Shown here: positions 52,677 through 62,121 of the stretch, piece after piece
Layout: each line of letters opens with the position of its first letter
Numbering within the stretch: the stretch's first letter is position 1
NCBI GenBank assembly: GCA_963786305.1
Contig: CAWAYL010000014.1
Coordinates: 558,001 to 622,000 of the forward strand
Length of the DNA stretch: 64,000 bases
Reading direction: 5' to 3'
Source: CAKZLS01 sp963786305
GTDB taxonomy: Bacteria > Pseudomonadota > Alphaproteobacteria > Rhodospirillales > Defluviicoccaceae
Translations under genes and position numbers: made by a program
Notes under the pieces: model-generated
Database searches by the model: none
What the model saw: the letters and a program-made list of their open reading frames with translations, nothing else
Told to the model about the DNA's origin: nothing

Positions 52677-55600
52677 TCAGTGCAGAATTTCCGTGACCGG
52701 CACCGGCGGGCCGACGGCGTCGCCCTGGGCGCAGTCCACGCCGAGGGTCCGGAGGCCGTCGAGCACCTGGTCGCAGTGCGCGTACTCGGCGATGGTGCGC
52801 GCGCCCATGATGTGGCCCACTTCGTTGATCCCCTTGACCACGGCGTAATCCAGCGGGTTGGTCATCATGTCGCGGACGAAGCCGCCGTCGATCTTGAGAT
52901 AATCCACCGGGAGAGACTTCAGCGACGCGAACGACGAGAGACCGCTGCCGAAATCGTCGAGCGCCAGTCGGCTTCCCCGCGCCTTGATCTTTTCGAGCAG
53001 ATCCCGCCCATGGTCGAGATTTCGCAAGGCGGCGGTTTCGGTGATCTCAAAGCAGATCCGCTCGGGCGCGAGACCGAACTCGGCGAACTGCTCGGCGAGA
53101 AAGTCCGAGAAAGTGTCGTCGTCGAGGGAGGAACGGGACAGGTTGACGGAGACCTCGGTCGCCGATGTCCGCTGGAAAAACGCGGTGCAATGGCGGAACG
53201 CCGAGCGGATCACCCAGCGGTCGATTTCGCCCATCAGACCGTAGCGCTCCGCGGCCGGGAGAAAGGCTCGCGGCCAGATCAGGTCTCCGGCGCCGTCCAC
53301 CATCCTGAGCAGAAATTCATAGCGCAGCGGCAGGGCGCTGTTATCGTCGAGGGGAACGATGGGCTGGCAAAACAGGCGCATTCGGTCCTTATCGACGCAA
53401 TCGCGCAGCGTCGCCGCGCGGAGGATCTGGGCATGGCTTTCCGGCGGCTCGGCGCCGGCGCGGCGGTAGACGTGGACCCGGTTGCGGCCGTGTTCCTTGG
53501 CGGCGTAGCAGGCCATGTCGGCCTGGGTCATCAGTTGCTGCCGCGGTGTCGGCCTCGGCCGTGACCTCGGTGACGCCGATACTGACGCCGACGTGATAGA
53601 CCGAACCCTGCCAACTGAACCGGTGGTCGCGAAGAGTCGACACGATCATCTCGCAGATTTTCTTTGCCCGCCCCGCCGAGCAGTTCTCGAGGAACAGGGC
53701 AAACTCGTCACCGCCCAGTCTGGCCAACGTGTCGCGATGGCGGAATTTGCCCACCAGCAGCGCCCGGATCTGTTTCAGCAGCGCGTCGCCGGCGGCATGG
53801 CCGGCAACGTCGTTGACCAGCTTGAACTGATCGAGATCGAGGTAGCAGAGCGCATGGGTCGATCCGTATTTCTTGGCGCCGGCCAGGCCACGGGCCAGCC
53901 GTCTCTCGAATTCCCGCCGATTGACCAGGTCGGTGAGCGGATCATGGCTGGCGTCATGGGCCATTTGGCGGTTCATCCGACGCGAACCGGTAACGTCGCG
54001 AAACACCAGGACGAGCCCGAGAATGGATCCGTCGCGGTCGCGAATGGGCGCCGCGGTATCCTCGATGGCGAATTCGCGGCCGCCGCGATTGATCAGCACG
54101 GACCGATCCGCCAGTTCGTCGAATTCGCCGGCCCCGACAGTGCGCGCGACGGGGTCGCCGAGACAGCGAGCGACAGGGTCGCCGACCGGGTCGCGGGTCT
54201 GTTCGTCGACCACCTGGAACACGGTTTTCAGGGGCTGTCCGCGGGCTTCCCGGTTGGTCCATCCGGTCAGCAATTCGGCAACCGGGTTGAGCGATTCCAC
54301 GATCCCGCCGGCATCGGTGGTGATCACCGCGTCGGCGATGGAATGCAGCGTCACGAGGGCGCGCTCCTTTTCGTGAAACAGCGCCCGTTCGACGCGTCGG
54401 CGTGCGGTCACGTCGCGCGCGATGCCGGTGATCCCGATCACCCGGCCATCGTCGTTGACCACCGGCGCCTTTATGGTCTCCATCCAGATGACGTTGCCGT
54501 CGCCGTCGACGATGCGGTCTTCGACGCGCTTGCATCGGCGGGTCCGCATCACCACGCGATCGTCGACGCGATAGGCATCGGCCAGTTCCGCCGGCCAGAT
54601 ATCGAGATCCGTTCGCCCGACAACGCTCTCGGGGGCGACGCCGCACATCCGTCCGAAGGCTTCGTTGACCGCGATCAGGCGGCTGTCCTGATCCTTGAGC
54701 CAGGCGATATCGGGGATATTGTTGAGGATGGCGGTCTGCTGGCGGGTGCTTTTCTTGAGAGCCTCTTCCACCTCTTTTTGCTTGCGGTCGTTGCGCAGGG
54801 CCTGGATCAGTTGGGCGCAGGTCCGGGTCAGCGGGTCGAGGAAATCGACAAGGTCCTGGTCGTACCCACCGCGCCGGTTGGCGAACCCCGCCATGCCGAC
54901 GATGTCGTCGCCGACGACAAAGGGAAGGCCAAGGAATGCGCGTATGTCCGGGTGCCCGTGCGGCAGGCCGCCGCTGCGCGTATCGCCGCCGGGGTCGTTG
55001 GCGATCACCGCGGACCGCCCGTTCATGGTGTGTCCGATCAAGGTGTCGGGATTGTAGAACTCCATCTGGCGCGGGGCGCCGCCGCCGAACTCGGCGCGCA
55101 TCTGGCTATTCCAGGCGTCATCGGTCGCCGCCGAGGTCCGGAGATAAGGCCGGCCTTCGGCGGTATGCAGGACCTCGCCGATTATGCCGTACTCGCTTTC
55201 GGTGATGGCGACGAGATCCTCGAGCAATCTCTCGAAAGCGTTGCGTTCGCTATGCTCCACCAGATATCGGGATTGAGCCCGGCCGATGGACGCAAGCAGA
55301 AGATTTTTCTGCCGCAACACCTGTTCGGCTTTCTTGTGCTCGCTGATCGGATCCGGTTGGTTCTCGGCGAGCTGGCGGTACCGATGCTCCACGACCCCGC
55401 GCCCCATCCGGGCGGTGCTGAGTTCGGTGGCGTCACGCTGGATACTGAGCCAGTGGCGAATCGCCCCCGTGTCGTCGTGAAGCGGGACGATCTGGCATTT
55501 AACGACAAATTCGGAGCCGTCCTTGCGGCGGTTGACCATATCCCCGAAGAACACCTGCTTCGTGTCCAGGTCCTGGCGCAACCGCCGAAGGATATCGGAC

Positions 55601-55803
55601 GAAGTACGCGGGCCCTGCAGAAGCCGAACGGTCTTGCCGAGAATTTCATTTGGAGCATAGCCGCTGAGCCGACAGAACGCATCATTGACGAACACGATGA
55701 CCGGTCCCGGCGCGTCAAGGTCCGCGGTCGTGACCAAGACGGAATCGTCCATGACCTCCAGGATCGTGCGGACGGTCTCAAGAATATCGCTGGTACCGGG
55801 CAC
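52677..55803 (-). CDS. PAS-GAF-PAS-PAS-GGDEF-EAL cyclic-di-GMP regulator, +1 frameshift
   Basis: The roughly 1040-residue cytoplasmic protein has a LOV-like PAS (SGYAPNEILGKTVRLLQGPR), GAF (about 190-350), PAS (AILNNIPDIAWLKDQDSRLI), PAS (HSIADAVITTDAGGIVESLN), a GGDEF domain (DTLARLGGDEFALFLE, with an R-x-x-D inhibitory site just before) and an EAL domain (RYEFLLRMV; SVNLSRSSL; FEITETAA; ALDDFGSGLSSFASL). Both cyclase and phosphodiesterase catalytic residues look intact; the EAL signature is EFL. One surplus base near 53530 separates GGDEF's tail from MTQADMACYAAKEHGRN. The GTG at 55803 has GGGGGAG upstream; a TTG at 55878 is an alternative. The gene is monocistronic. Confidence 0.9.
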
Positions 55804-56032
55804 TAAAGCTCCCCCGTCCCTAGGGATCCCTAAAGACTGTTCACGGCACAAAAGCGTCTGGTCGCGCTGACTCCCCAATCCAATACATCATTAACCCATT
55901 TGGGGGCATTCTACAAGGGAACGTCCGTTAGCACGGACCTTTGTGCCGGAAGGGCTCTTGGTGCGGGCAAAAAGCGACAGGCACCGGATCATTGATGCGA
56001 TGCGTCCGCCAGCGGAGCGGCCGCGCGGGCTT
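55804..56032. other. Promoter region of the GGDEF-EAL gene
   Basis: About 230 bases hold the TTAACCCATTTGGGGGC motif and lead to the MITE-like element. No gene is recognised. Confidence 0.45.
55891..55907. promoter_or_regulatory. TTAACCC-N-TTTGGGG motif upstream of the GGDEF-EAL gene
   Basis: TTAACCCATTTGGGGGC lies 88 nt upstream of the GTG start. It matches the site at 43146-43161 at 14 of the first 15 positions. The 12-bp repeats at 45872 and 45993 share ACCCATTTGG. Confidence 0.35.
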
Positions 56033-56292
56033 GATACCAATTCTCGTTGATAGGAACCCATTGTGACGGCCTTTCGGGGTTTCCGGCAAGGAGCGTGGTG
56101 CGCCGTGATGCGAGAGCATCATAAGCGCCGCGCGACGCCGTCCGGATACCCGAAGGCCGCCGGAGGGTCGTGTTTCACGCTTCCTCGGGGCTGAACCGCT
56201 TGACGATGGGTTCCCATCGCCAGCACGGTCCCTCCTGCCGAGGAAGCGTGAAACACGATCACGATGTGTCCCTATCAGCGAGATTTGGTATC
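56033..56292. mobile_element. MITE-like element with 22-bp terminal inverted repeats
   Basis: The ends GATACCAATTCTCGTTGATA plus GG (56033-56054) and CCTATCAGCGAGATTTGGTA plus TC (56271-56292) are inverted repeats matching at 20 of 22. Inside, a perfect 21-bp inverted repeat pairs 56168-56188 with 56238-56258. Between its arms is a CGATGGG-TT-CCCATCG hairpin (56204-56219). It has no gene. The left end continues into GGAACCCATTGTGACGGCC, shared with repeats at 6671 and 25969. No clear target duplication is visible. Confidence 0.6.
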
Positions 56293-56296
56293 AGCG

Positions 56297-56485
56297 TTAG
56301 TGAACCGCCCTGGCCCGGGTCTTGGCCCAATTCGTGAAGTGTGCGCTGGTTCGCACCTTGTCCATCACCCGTTCGAAAGCGTTCCATTCGCTGTCGACAT
56401 AGGCCGCATCGAACGCCGCGTCGCGCGTCGTGGACGGAAACTTCCAGACATTGCAGTAGTTCCAGAGAATGACGTCGGTCAACAT
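56297..56485 (-). CDS. Small hypothetical protein (62 aa)
   Basis: A compact frame reads MLTDVILWNYCNVWKFPSTT, then RDAAFDAAYVDSEWNAFERV, then a basic tail HFTNWAKTRARAVH. GGGAGCCACATC gives a ribosome site 8 nt before the ATG at 56485. The composition is protein-like, rich in aromatics and alternating charges. I recognise no family. Its stop abuts the MITE-like element (end 56292), so the element may have shortened or moved the 3' end. A longer start at 56524 is possible. Confidence 0.5.
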   Translation of the reverse strand: MLTDVILWNYCNVWKFPSTTRDAAFDAAYVDSEWNAFERVMDKVRTSAHFTNWAKTRARAVH

Positions 56486-56665
56486 GATGTGGCTCCCGGA
56501 ACACGACCAGCGGTCGCGCTCCACCTTATTGCTCCCGCTTCGGCATCCGTCGATAGGACCCGCCGAAACCTAGCGATTATGCCCGAAAAACCATTACGGA
56601 TAAGTGAACCCGTTCACACTCCGTGCGTACTTCGGACAACAGCGGCCTTACATACCGAGCCGGCG

Positions 56666-57766
56666 TCACGCTTTCTTTGGTTTGCGCCAGGTGTAGACGG
56701 AAGAAACGGCGTAGTTCCACACCGCGCCCACCAGGGCGCCGGTGACGCCCGCGACCCACCAGGGTTCGTCGACGCCGTAGACATAGGCCGCGATCCCGAT
56801 GTTGGCGATCGCCCCGATGCCGCACACCGCGTAAAAGGAGAGCAGCCCCACCAACAGCGACCAGCCGCGCAGCCGCTTGTCCCGGTACGTGAAGATATTG
56901 TTAAGCATGAAGTTGTTGGTCATCGCGACGACGGTGGCGATGCCTTGGGACACGGCGAAATCGACGCCGAGGCCTTTATAGACGACCGCCAGAACGGCCA
57001 AGTGGACGCCCAGTCCGAACAGACCGACGATGGAGAACAGCACGAAGCGGATCGGCACCAGATGGCCAATGAGCTTGTCGAGCAGCATCATCACGTATTC
57101 CCACGCGACCATGCTGTCGAGCTTGCTCTCGCCGGCGACGCGGGTGCGGAATTCGAACGGCAGCTCCTTGATCCTCAGGCCACGGCGCGAAGACGCCAGG
57201 ATGTCCAGCAGGATCTTGAACCCGATCCCCGACAGCTTGCGGACCGACTGGTGAAAGGCATCCTTGCGCAGCATGAAGAAGCCGCTCATCGGGTCGCTAA
57301 CGTCGTTTTTCATGGCGAGACGGCCAAGGCTGGTCGCGAAGCGGCTAATCATCTGCCGCGACTCGGCCCATTCCCCGAAGCCGCCGCCCTCCATGTAGCG
57401 GCTGCCGATCACCACGTCCGTATCGCCTACCCTGAGGGTCTCCAGCATCCGCGGCAGCAGGGTTTCGTCGTGCTGCAGATCGGCGTCCATGACCGCCAGG
57501 TAGGGCGCCGGGCTCGCCAGCATGCCCTCGATGCACGCGCCGGAAAGACCGCGCCGGCCGATGCGCTGAATGCTCCGCACGCGCCGGTTGGTGCATCCGA
57601 TCTCGCGCGCGAGTTCCGCGGTGCCGTCATCAGAATCGTCGTCGACGAAGATGACTTCCCACTCGACGCCGTTCAGCGCCTCTTCCAGTTTGCCGATGAG
57701 AACCGGCAGATTTTCGCTTTCGTTCAGCGTCGGAACGATTATGGAAAGCTCAAGAGGTTTATTCAT
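56666..57766 (-). CDS. Polyprenol-phosphate sugar transferase (GT2) fused to a GtrA-type membrane domain
   Basis: This 366-residue protein has an N-terminal GT2 domain: LELSIIVPTLNESENLPVLI, WEVIFVDDDSDDGTAELARE, YLAVMDADLQHDETLLPRML (D-x-D) and DVVIGSRYMEGGGFGEWAES. It matches dolichyl-phosphate mannose synthase-like enzymes. A C-terminal four-helix GtrA domain follows: RFVLFSIVGLFGLGVHLAVL, GIATVVAMTNNFMLNNIFTY, and VWNYAVSSVYTWRKPK. Such fusions make a lipid-linked hexose and help move it across the membrane. It is 80 nt after a GT39-type gene on the same strand, the usual pairing where the latter uses the lipid-linked sugar in the periplasm. Confidence 0.9.
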   Translation of the reverse strand: MNKPLELSIIVPTLNESENLPVLIGKLEEALNGVEWEVIFVDDDSDDGTAELAREIGCTNRRVRSIQRIGRRGLSGACIEGMLASPAPYLAVMDADLQHDETLLPRMLETLRVGDTDVVIGSRYMEGGGFGEWAESRQMISRFATSLGRLAMKNDVSDPMSGFFMLRKDAFHQSVRKLSGIGFKILLDILASSRRGLRIKELPFEFRTRVAGESKLDSMVAWEYVMMLLDKLIGHLVPIRFVLFSIVGLFGLGVHLAVLAVVYKGLGVDFAVSQGIATVVAMTNNFMLNNIFTYRDKRLRGWSLLVGLLSFYAVCGIGAIANIGIAAYVYGVDEPWWVAGVTGALVGAVWNYAVSSVYTWRKPKKA

Positions 57767-57846
57767 GCTTGCCAGTTTGACGGTAGACGGGGGTCGGCCA
57801 CCCATGCCGTGGATAGAAATCGAATGAGAGGGAAAGAGCGCGACAG

Positions 57847-59512
57847 TTATTCGAATCGATACACCAGAATGTTGTCCTTCGCATAACTGCCCCGCAATGA
57901 CAAGGTTTTGTCGTCGCCGATGGCGGTAGCGACGAGGTTCTCGGGATCGAAAACGGAAGTCGCCCGGGCGATCAGCCACCCGGACGTCAGACCGTCGATC
58001 CGTGCCCGCAGCGCCGGCAGGTCGGCGGGCGTCATGCCGGGAACGGCGGCGATGCCGGCGGGGTAGGGGTTGGGGAGGTCGACGGCCGGGAACGCTTCCG
58101 GCAAGCCGTGGATCGGCAGATCGCTGCCGTGGGCGCCGAGGGCATAGGCCAGCGGCAGCTCCACCGAGTTCGGAATCACCAGCACGACGTCACCGGGCTC
58201 CGACTCGGCGGCCAGCCCTTCGGCGATCTGGTCCCAGGGCTCTTTCTCGAAATCCGCGTAGTAGTTCAGGCTGCCGCAAGCAAACGAGGCGGAAACACCG
58301 AGCAGCAGTACGCCGCGAAGCCAGGCCCGGCGGGTGACCGTCACGCCCGCCGCCAACGCCACATGGAACGGGACGCCGACCCAGATCAGGGCCCGGGTGG
58401 AGAACACCGGCCGGATCGCGAATGTGGCGAGAAGGGTGAGGAGGATCGGCAACGCCATGACCGAGGCCAGCAGGATCGCCACCTGCCAGCCGTACCGCCG
58501 GCCCGATGAGCCACAAACCGACGATCCCGATGCCGGCGAGACCGAGGTGCGCCGCCAGCCATAGCGCGCCGCCCGCAAGACCCACTGGATCGAGTTCGCT
58601 CAGCAACCCGGGCTGTGCGGTGTAGGTCTCGATAGGCCATGAGTATTTCGCCCCGAAGAAAAAATAGAGCGCGCCGATGATTTGCACCAGCGTTGGCGCT
58701 TTCATCCAGAAAACCGTGGAGACCGCCTGCACCTGTTGGAACAGCCACGGAATCCACGGGATCCACAGAAGCAGCACCGCCAAGGCCGCGAGGGCGCCGT
58801 TCGCCATGAACGCGCGGTTGGCCGCAAGCTGCCAAGCAAACCACACGATCATGGAGAGAGCGACACTGACGACGAACACGGGCGTCAGATTGTGCAGCCA
58901 CAGGGTCAACGCCGATCCGACCACCAGCGCGAGCCACGCCAGCGGCGGCGCGGACGCTCGAGCGGTGTCACCGGGTCCGTGGCGTGCGCGCCGCAGACCG
59001 AACAGCGGCAGGCACGCGGCGCCGGGATGGCGCATCAGCCATGCCGCGCCGCAAAGCGCGACGGCCACGGCAAGGGTCACGGCCATGGACGAGCGGGCTT
59101 CCTGCGCGTACTGGATGTGGATCGGGGAAAGGGCGAAGATCAGGCCGGCGCCGAAGCCAACCCAGGCGCCGTCGCGCCGGCCGCCGACGATGCGGCCGAG
59201 GCCGTAGACCGCGGCCGTGCAAGCGATGCCGAGGACCGCCGAAAGCGAGCGCAGCGCCACTTCGTCGTCGCCGAACACCCGCCAGAGACGGAGCACAGAG
59301 TAGTAGACGGGCGGATGCGTTTCGAACGTCGGCACGAACGTCCACAGGGTTTCGAACGATTGCCGCGAAAACCAGAGGCTGTACGCCTCGTCCAACCACA
59401 GCGGCAGCTTGCCGATCTCGTGGAAACGCAGGAAACCGGCAAGGGCCGTCACCAAAAGAAGCGGCGTGACCGTTCGCAGGGTCGCCGGCACGGTCCGTCT
59501 ATCCGAAGACAT
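57847..59512 (-). CDS. GT39/ArnT-like membrane glycosyltransferase, +1 frameshift
   Basis: The roughly 555-residue protein begins with a TM and the family's first loop, GKLPLWLDEAYSLWFSRQSF (the D-E-A catalytic loop in the periplasm), and HPPVYYSVLRLW, followed by about ten TM segments. A C-terminal periplasmic domain includes PGDVVLVIPNSVELPLAYAL and PADLPALRARIDGLTSGWLI. The frame advances near 58510 by one surplus base, between the middle TM segments (LAGIGIVGLWLIGPA) and WQVAILLASVMALPILLTLL. The gene uses polyprenyl-linked sugars to modify lipid A, polysaccharide or protein. It is translated just before the GT2-GtrA gene. Confidence 0.85.
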
Positions 59513-59615
59513 GGGCGTCGATCTCTGCCGGGTGCGGGTCCGGGTGGTCGCAAAAGCGATAGTCGAGGATCGAGTTGGCTATAAACGACAACGGCAAATT
59601 CATAATAATTACGAA

Positions 59616-60644
59616 AGGCTTATCCCGTTGCATCCGGTAAGGTGAAATGTAGTGACAAGAGCAGGCTTGGCGCATAGAACATAAGGCGAACATTTTGATC
59701 GGAGGGCCCTGCCATGACTGACTTTCCTCGTTCGCTACCGGAGTTTCAGCGCCGCTTTCTCGACGAAGCCGCGTGTGTCGAATACCTTGCCGCGGTGCGC
59801 TGGCCGGACGGTTTTCGGTGCCCGGCGTGTGACGGGGCCAAGGCCTGGCGGCTTTCGAGCAAGCCGTTCACCTGGGAGTGCGCCGACTGCGGCAAGCAGA
59901 CGTCGGTCACCGCCGGGACGGTGATGCACGGCGGCAAGCTCGACCTCACGATATGGTTCTGGGCGGCCTATCTGATGGCGACCCATTCCAACGGCATCTC
60001 GGCGACGCAACTGCAGATGCAGCTCGGACTTGGCTCCTACAAGACGGCGTGGTTGCTGTGCGCCAAACTCCGCCGGGCGATGGTCGACCCCGAACGCAAC
60101 CCCTTGACGGGGCTGGTCGAAGTCGACGAGGCCACGATCCCGTTCCGGACCAAGGAAGACCCCGTTGCCGGTGGCGGCGGACGCAGCCCACAGGGCAAGA
60201 TGGCGGTGATCGCCGCGGTTGAAATCATCGGTGACGGCCCGGGTCGCCTTCGCCTCGCTCCCATCGCCGACTATTCCGCCGAAAGCATCCGCGCCTTCGT
60301 CGCCGCCAACATCGCTGGCGGCGCGACCCTCAAGACCGACGGATGGGCCTCCTATCCCGGCACTCCCGAGGTCAAGCACGATCCCCATGTGGTCGGCACC
60401 ATGGCCGCCCACGTCGTCTTGCCGTGGACCCACCGCGTGTTCGCCAACCTCAAACGCTGGGCCTTGGGCGTCTATCATGGTCTCCGCCGCAACCATCTCC
60501 AATCCTACCTCGACGAGTTCGTCTTCCGCTTCAATCGCCGCCGCACCCGCCACGCCGCCTTCCGCTCACTGCTCGGGATCGGCACCCGAACAAAACCCAT
60601 CACCTACAAAATGTTGATCGCGCCGGAAACAGCGGGATAAGCCT
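59616..60644 (+). mobile_element. Insertion sequence of the IS1595 type, with target duplication
   Basis: A 1029-bp element has imperfect 22-bp terminal inverted repeats, AGGCTTATCCCGTTGCATCC (continuing GG) at the left and its counterpart at 60623-60644 (19 of 22 match). Both ends are followed by a 10-bp direct repeat TAATTACGAA (59606-59615 and 60645-60654). It carries one transposase gene. The family usually makes 8-bp duplications, so the 10-bp figure may include chance bases. Fresh flanks point to a recent insertion. Confidence 0.9.
59714..60640 (+). CDS. IS1595-family transposase
   Basis: This 308-residue transposase has an N-terminal zinc ribbon (GFRCPACDGAKAWR, then WECADCGKQTSVTAGTVMHG) followed by an ISXO2-like DDE domain: LVEVDEATIPFRTKED (first Asp), LKTDGWASYPGTPEVKHDPH (second Asp), VLPWTHRVFANLKRWALGVY, and YLDEFVFRFNRRRTRHAAFR (third acidic residue). 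The frame is complete and free of stops, and its stop lies within the right terminal repeat. The family moves by cut-and-paste. It lies between the GT39-type gene and flgB. Confidence 0.95.
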   Translation: MTDFPRSLPEFQRRFLDEAACVEYLAAVRWPDGFRCPACDGAKAWRLSSKPFTWECADCGKQTSVTAGTVMHGGKLDLTIWFWAAYLMATHSNGISATQLQMQLGLGSYKTAWLLCAKLRRAMVDPERNPLTGLVEVDEATIPFRTKEDPVAGGGGRSPQGKMAVIAAVEIIGDGPGRLRLAPIADYSAESIRAFVAANIAGGATLKTDGWASYPGTPEVKHDPHVVGTMAAHVVLPWTHRVFANLKRWALGVYHGLRRNHLQSYLDEFVFRFNRRRTRHAAFRSLLGIGTRTKPITYKMLIAPETAG

Positions 60645-60874
60645 TAATTACGAAATAAAAATTACCAATAGATTGACGAAATCGAAAAATTTGTTTTTTG
60701 CGTTACAGTGTCGCGTAGACTGCGCCGCCTACGCCTGTCAAGCGCGGGGTGCGCTTCGAACGTCCCTATCGTCCCAAGAGTGACGACGGCCGTCGAATTT
60801 CACTAAATTTTAAACAGCGGCGCGGATACTCCTCGCTCGGGCGGATCGACCCGGAAAAGGTGCGTTGGGCGACT

Positions 60875-61282
60875 ATGGATCTAAACAAGGTTTCCCTGTT
60901 CGGGATGATGAAGCAGCGGTTGGCGTGGCTCGGCCAGCGCCAGGAAGTGCTGGCTCAGAACATCGCCAACGCCGATACGCCGGGCTACCGTCCCCGCGAC
61001 ATCAAACCGCTTGAATTTCGCGGCATGATTACGCGCCAGCTGGCGCCGGTCGGCGTGGAAAAGACCCATGGCGCTCATCTCGGCGGCCGACCCGACCGGG
61101 CCGGGCGCTTCGATGACGAGGTGAACCGGCGGCCCTACGAAACGTCGCCCGCCGGAAACGCCGTCGTCCTCGAAGAGCAGATGGCGAAGGTGAGCGAAAC
61201 GAGTGTCGCCCATCGATTGACCACCGAACTGTATCGCAAGCACCTCGGCATGCTTCGAACCGCTGTTGGCGGCAGGCGTTAG
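60875..61282 (+). CDS. flgB: Flagellar basal-body rod protein FlgB
   Basis: This 135-residue proximal rod protein starts MDLNKVSLFGMMKQRLAWLG and shows the rod signature VLAQNIANADTPGYRPRDIK (A-N-N-[I/L]-A-N-[A/S]-x-T-P-G-Y). The C terminus LTTELYRKHLGMLRTAVGGR is the D0 helix. It lies in the order flgB-flgC-fliE-fliQ-fliR-flhB, all in the same direction. The ATG at 60875 was chosen over a longer frame reading back into upstream sequence. The IS1595 element ends about 230 nt upstream, so it might affect the operon promoter. I see no clear sigma-54 or CtrA box there. Confidence 0.95.
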   Translation: MDLNKVSLFGMMKQRLAWLGQRQEVLAQNIANADTPGYRPRDIKPLEFRGMITRQLAPVGVEKTHGAHLGGRPDRAGRFDDEVNRRPYETSPAGNAVVLEEQMAKVSETSVAHRLTTELYRKHLGMLRTAVGGRR

Positions 61283-61297
61283 GGCAGGGGTGATCGA

Positions 61298-61708
61298 ATG
61301 AGCGATATCATGAAGATCATGCGCATTTCCGCGGCGGGCATGAAGACCCAGGGGGTCCGCCTGCGAATCATCGCCGAGAACATCGCCAACGCCAATTCGC
61401 TGCCCACGTCGCCCGGCGACGAACCGTATCGGCGCAAGACCGTCACCTTCAAGAACACCCTCGACCGCGAAACCGGCGTCGACATGGTCAGCGTCAACAA
61501 GGTGCGCCGGGATCCGTCGTCGTTTCCCCTTAAGTATCAGCCGAGCCATCCGGCGGCCGATGCGGACGGCTACGTCCAGGCGCCGAACGTCAATTCGCTG
61601 ATCGAAATGGCGGATATGCGCGAGGCGCAGCGGTCCTACGAAGCGAACCTCAATGTCATTCGAGCCTCGAAAACCATGCTGCAAGCGACCATCGAGGTCT
61701 TGCGCTAA
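61298..61708 (+). CDS. flgC: Flagellar basal-body rod protein FlgC
   Basis: This 136-residue rod protein starts MSDIMKIMRISAAGMKTQGV and carries RLRIIAENIANANSLPTSPG (the rod motif), RKTVTFKNTLDRETGVDMVS, DADGYVQAPNVNSLIEMADM and REAQRSYEANLNVIRASKTM. These are standard FlgC blocks, the final helix being the D0 region. It starts 15 nt after flgB. It forms the proximal rod with FlgB, FlgF and FliE in the periplasm, exported through the type III apparatus encoded just downstream. Confidence 0.95.
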   Translation: MSDIMKIMRISAAGMKTQGVRLRIIAENIANANSLPTSPGDEPYRRKTVTFKNTLDRETGVDMVSVNKVRRDPSSFPLKYQPSHPAADADGYVQAPNVNSLIEMADMREAQRSYEANLNVIRASKTMLQATIEVLR

Positions 61709-61741
61709 CCGCCGAGCGTTACACAGGAGAACTCTTTCGCA

Positions 61742-62062
61742 ATGGTAAATCCAGTCAACGGCATGACCAGCGCCATCTCCGCCTACAATCAGGCGTTGAA
61801 GGGCGCGTCCGGCCAGAACACTCCGGCCGTGGACCCGGCGGGCGGCGGCGGCTTCGCCGATCTCGTTCGCGGCGCCGTCGAGCAGGCCGTCACGACCGGC
61901 GCCAGTGGCGAACAGGCGACCGCCAAGGCCGTGGAAAACACCGCCGACCTCAATCAGGTCGTGACCGCCGTCGCCGAGGCGGACCTCACGTTGCAGACCG
62001 TGGTCGCGGTCCGCGACCGGGTCATCGAGGCCTATAAGGACATCGTGCGGATGCCGATCTAG
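61742..62062 (+). CDS. fliE: Flagellar hook-basal body complex protein FliE
   Basis: This 106-residue protein links the MS ring to the rod. Its C-terminal block TADLNQVVTAVAEADLTLQT and VVAVRDRVIEAYKDIVRMPI is the FliE signature (helical, ending in R-x-P-I/V). The middle is Gly/Ala-rich (VDPAGGGGFADLVRGAVEQA). AGGAGAACTC gives a ribosome site 10 nt before the ATG. It follows flgC after 33 nt. Confidence 0.95.
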   Translation: MVNPVNGMTSAISAYNQALKGASGQNTPAVDPAGGGGFADLVRGAVEQAVTTGASGEQATAKAVENTADLNQVVTAVAEADLTLQTVVAVRDRVIEAYKDIVRMPI

Positions 62063-62121
62063 TGGCCTGGGTCCCGGATCCGCCGGTTCGTGCGTTCGAT
62101 GACGGAGGCGAAAAACAGACC

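Noticed and set aside
53515..55806. A 763-codon plus-strand open frame opposite the GGDEF-EAL gene
   Set aside because: It is antisense to a strongly supported multi-domain protein. Long antisense frames are expected in GC-rich codon-biased DNA, and this one shows no domain motif or ribosome site.
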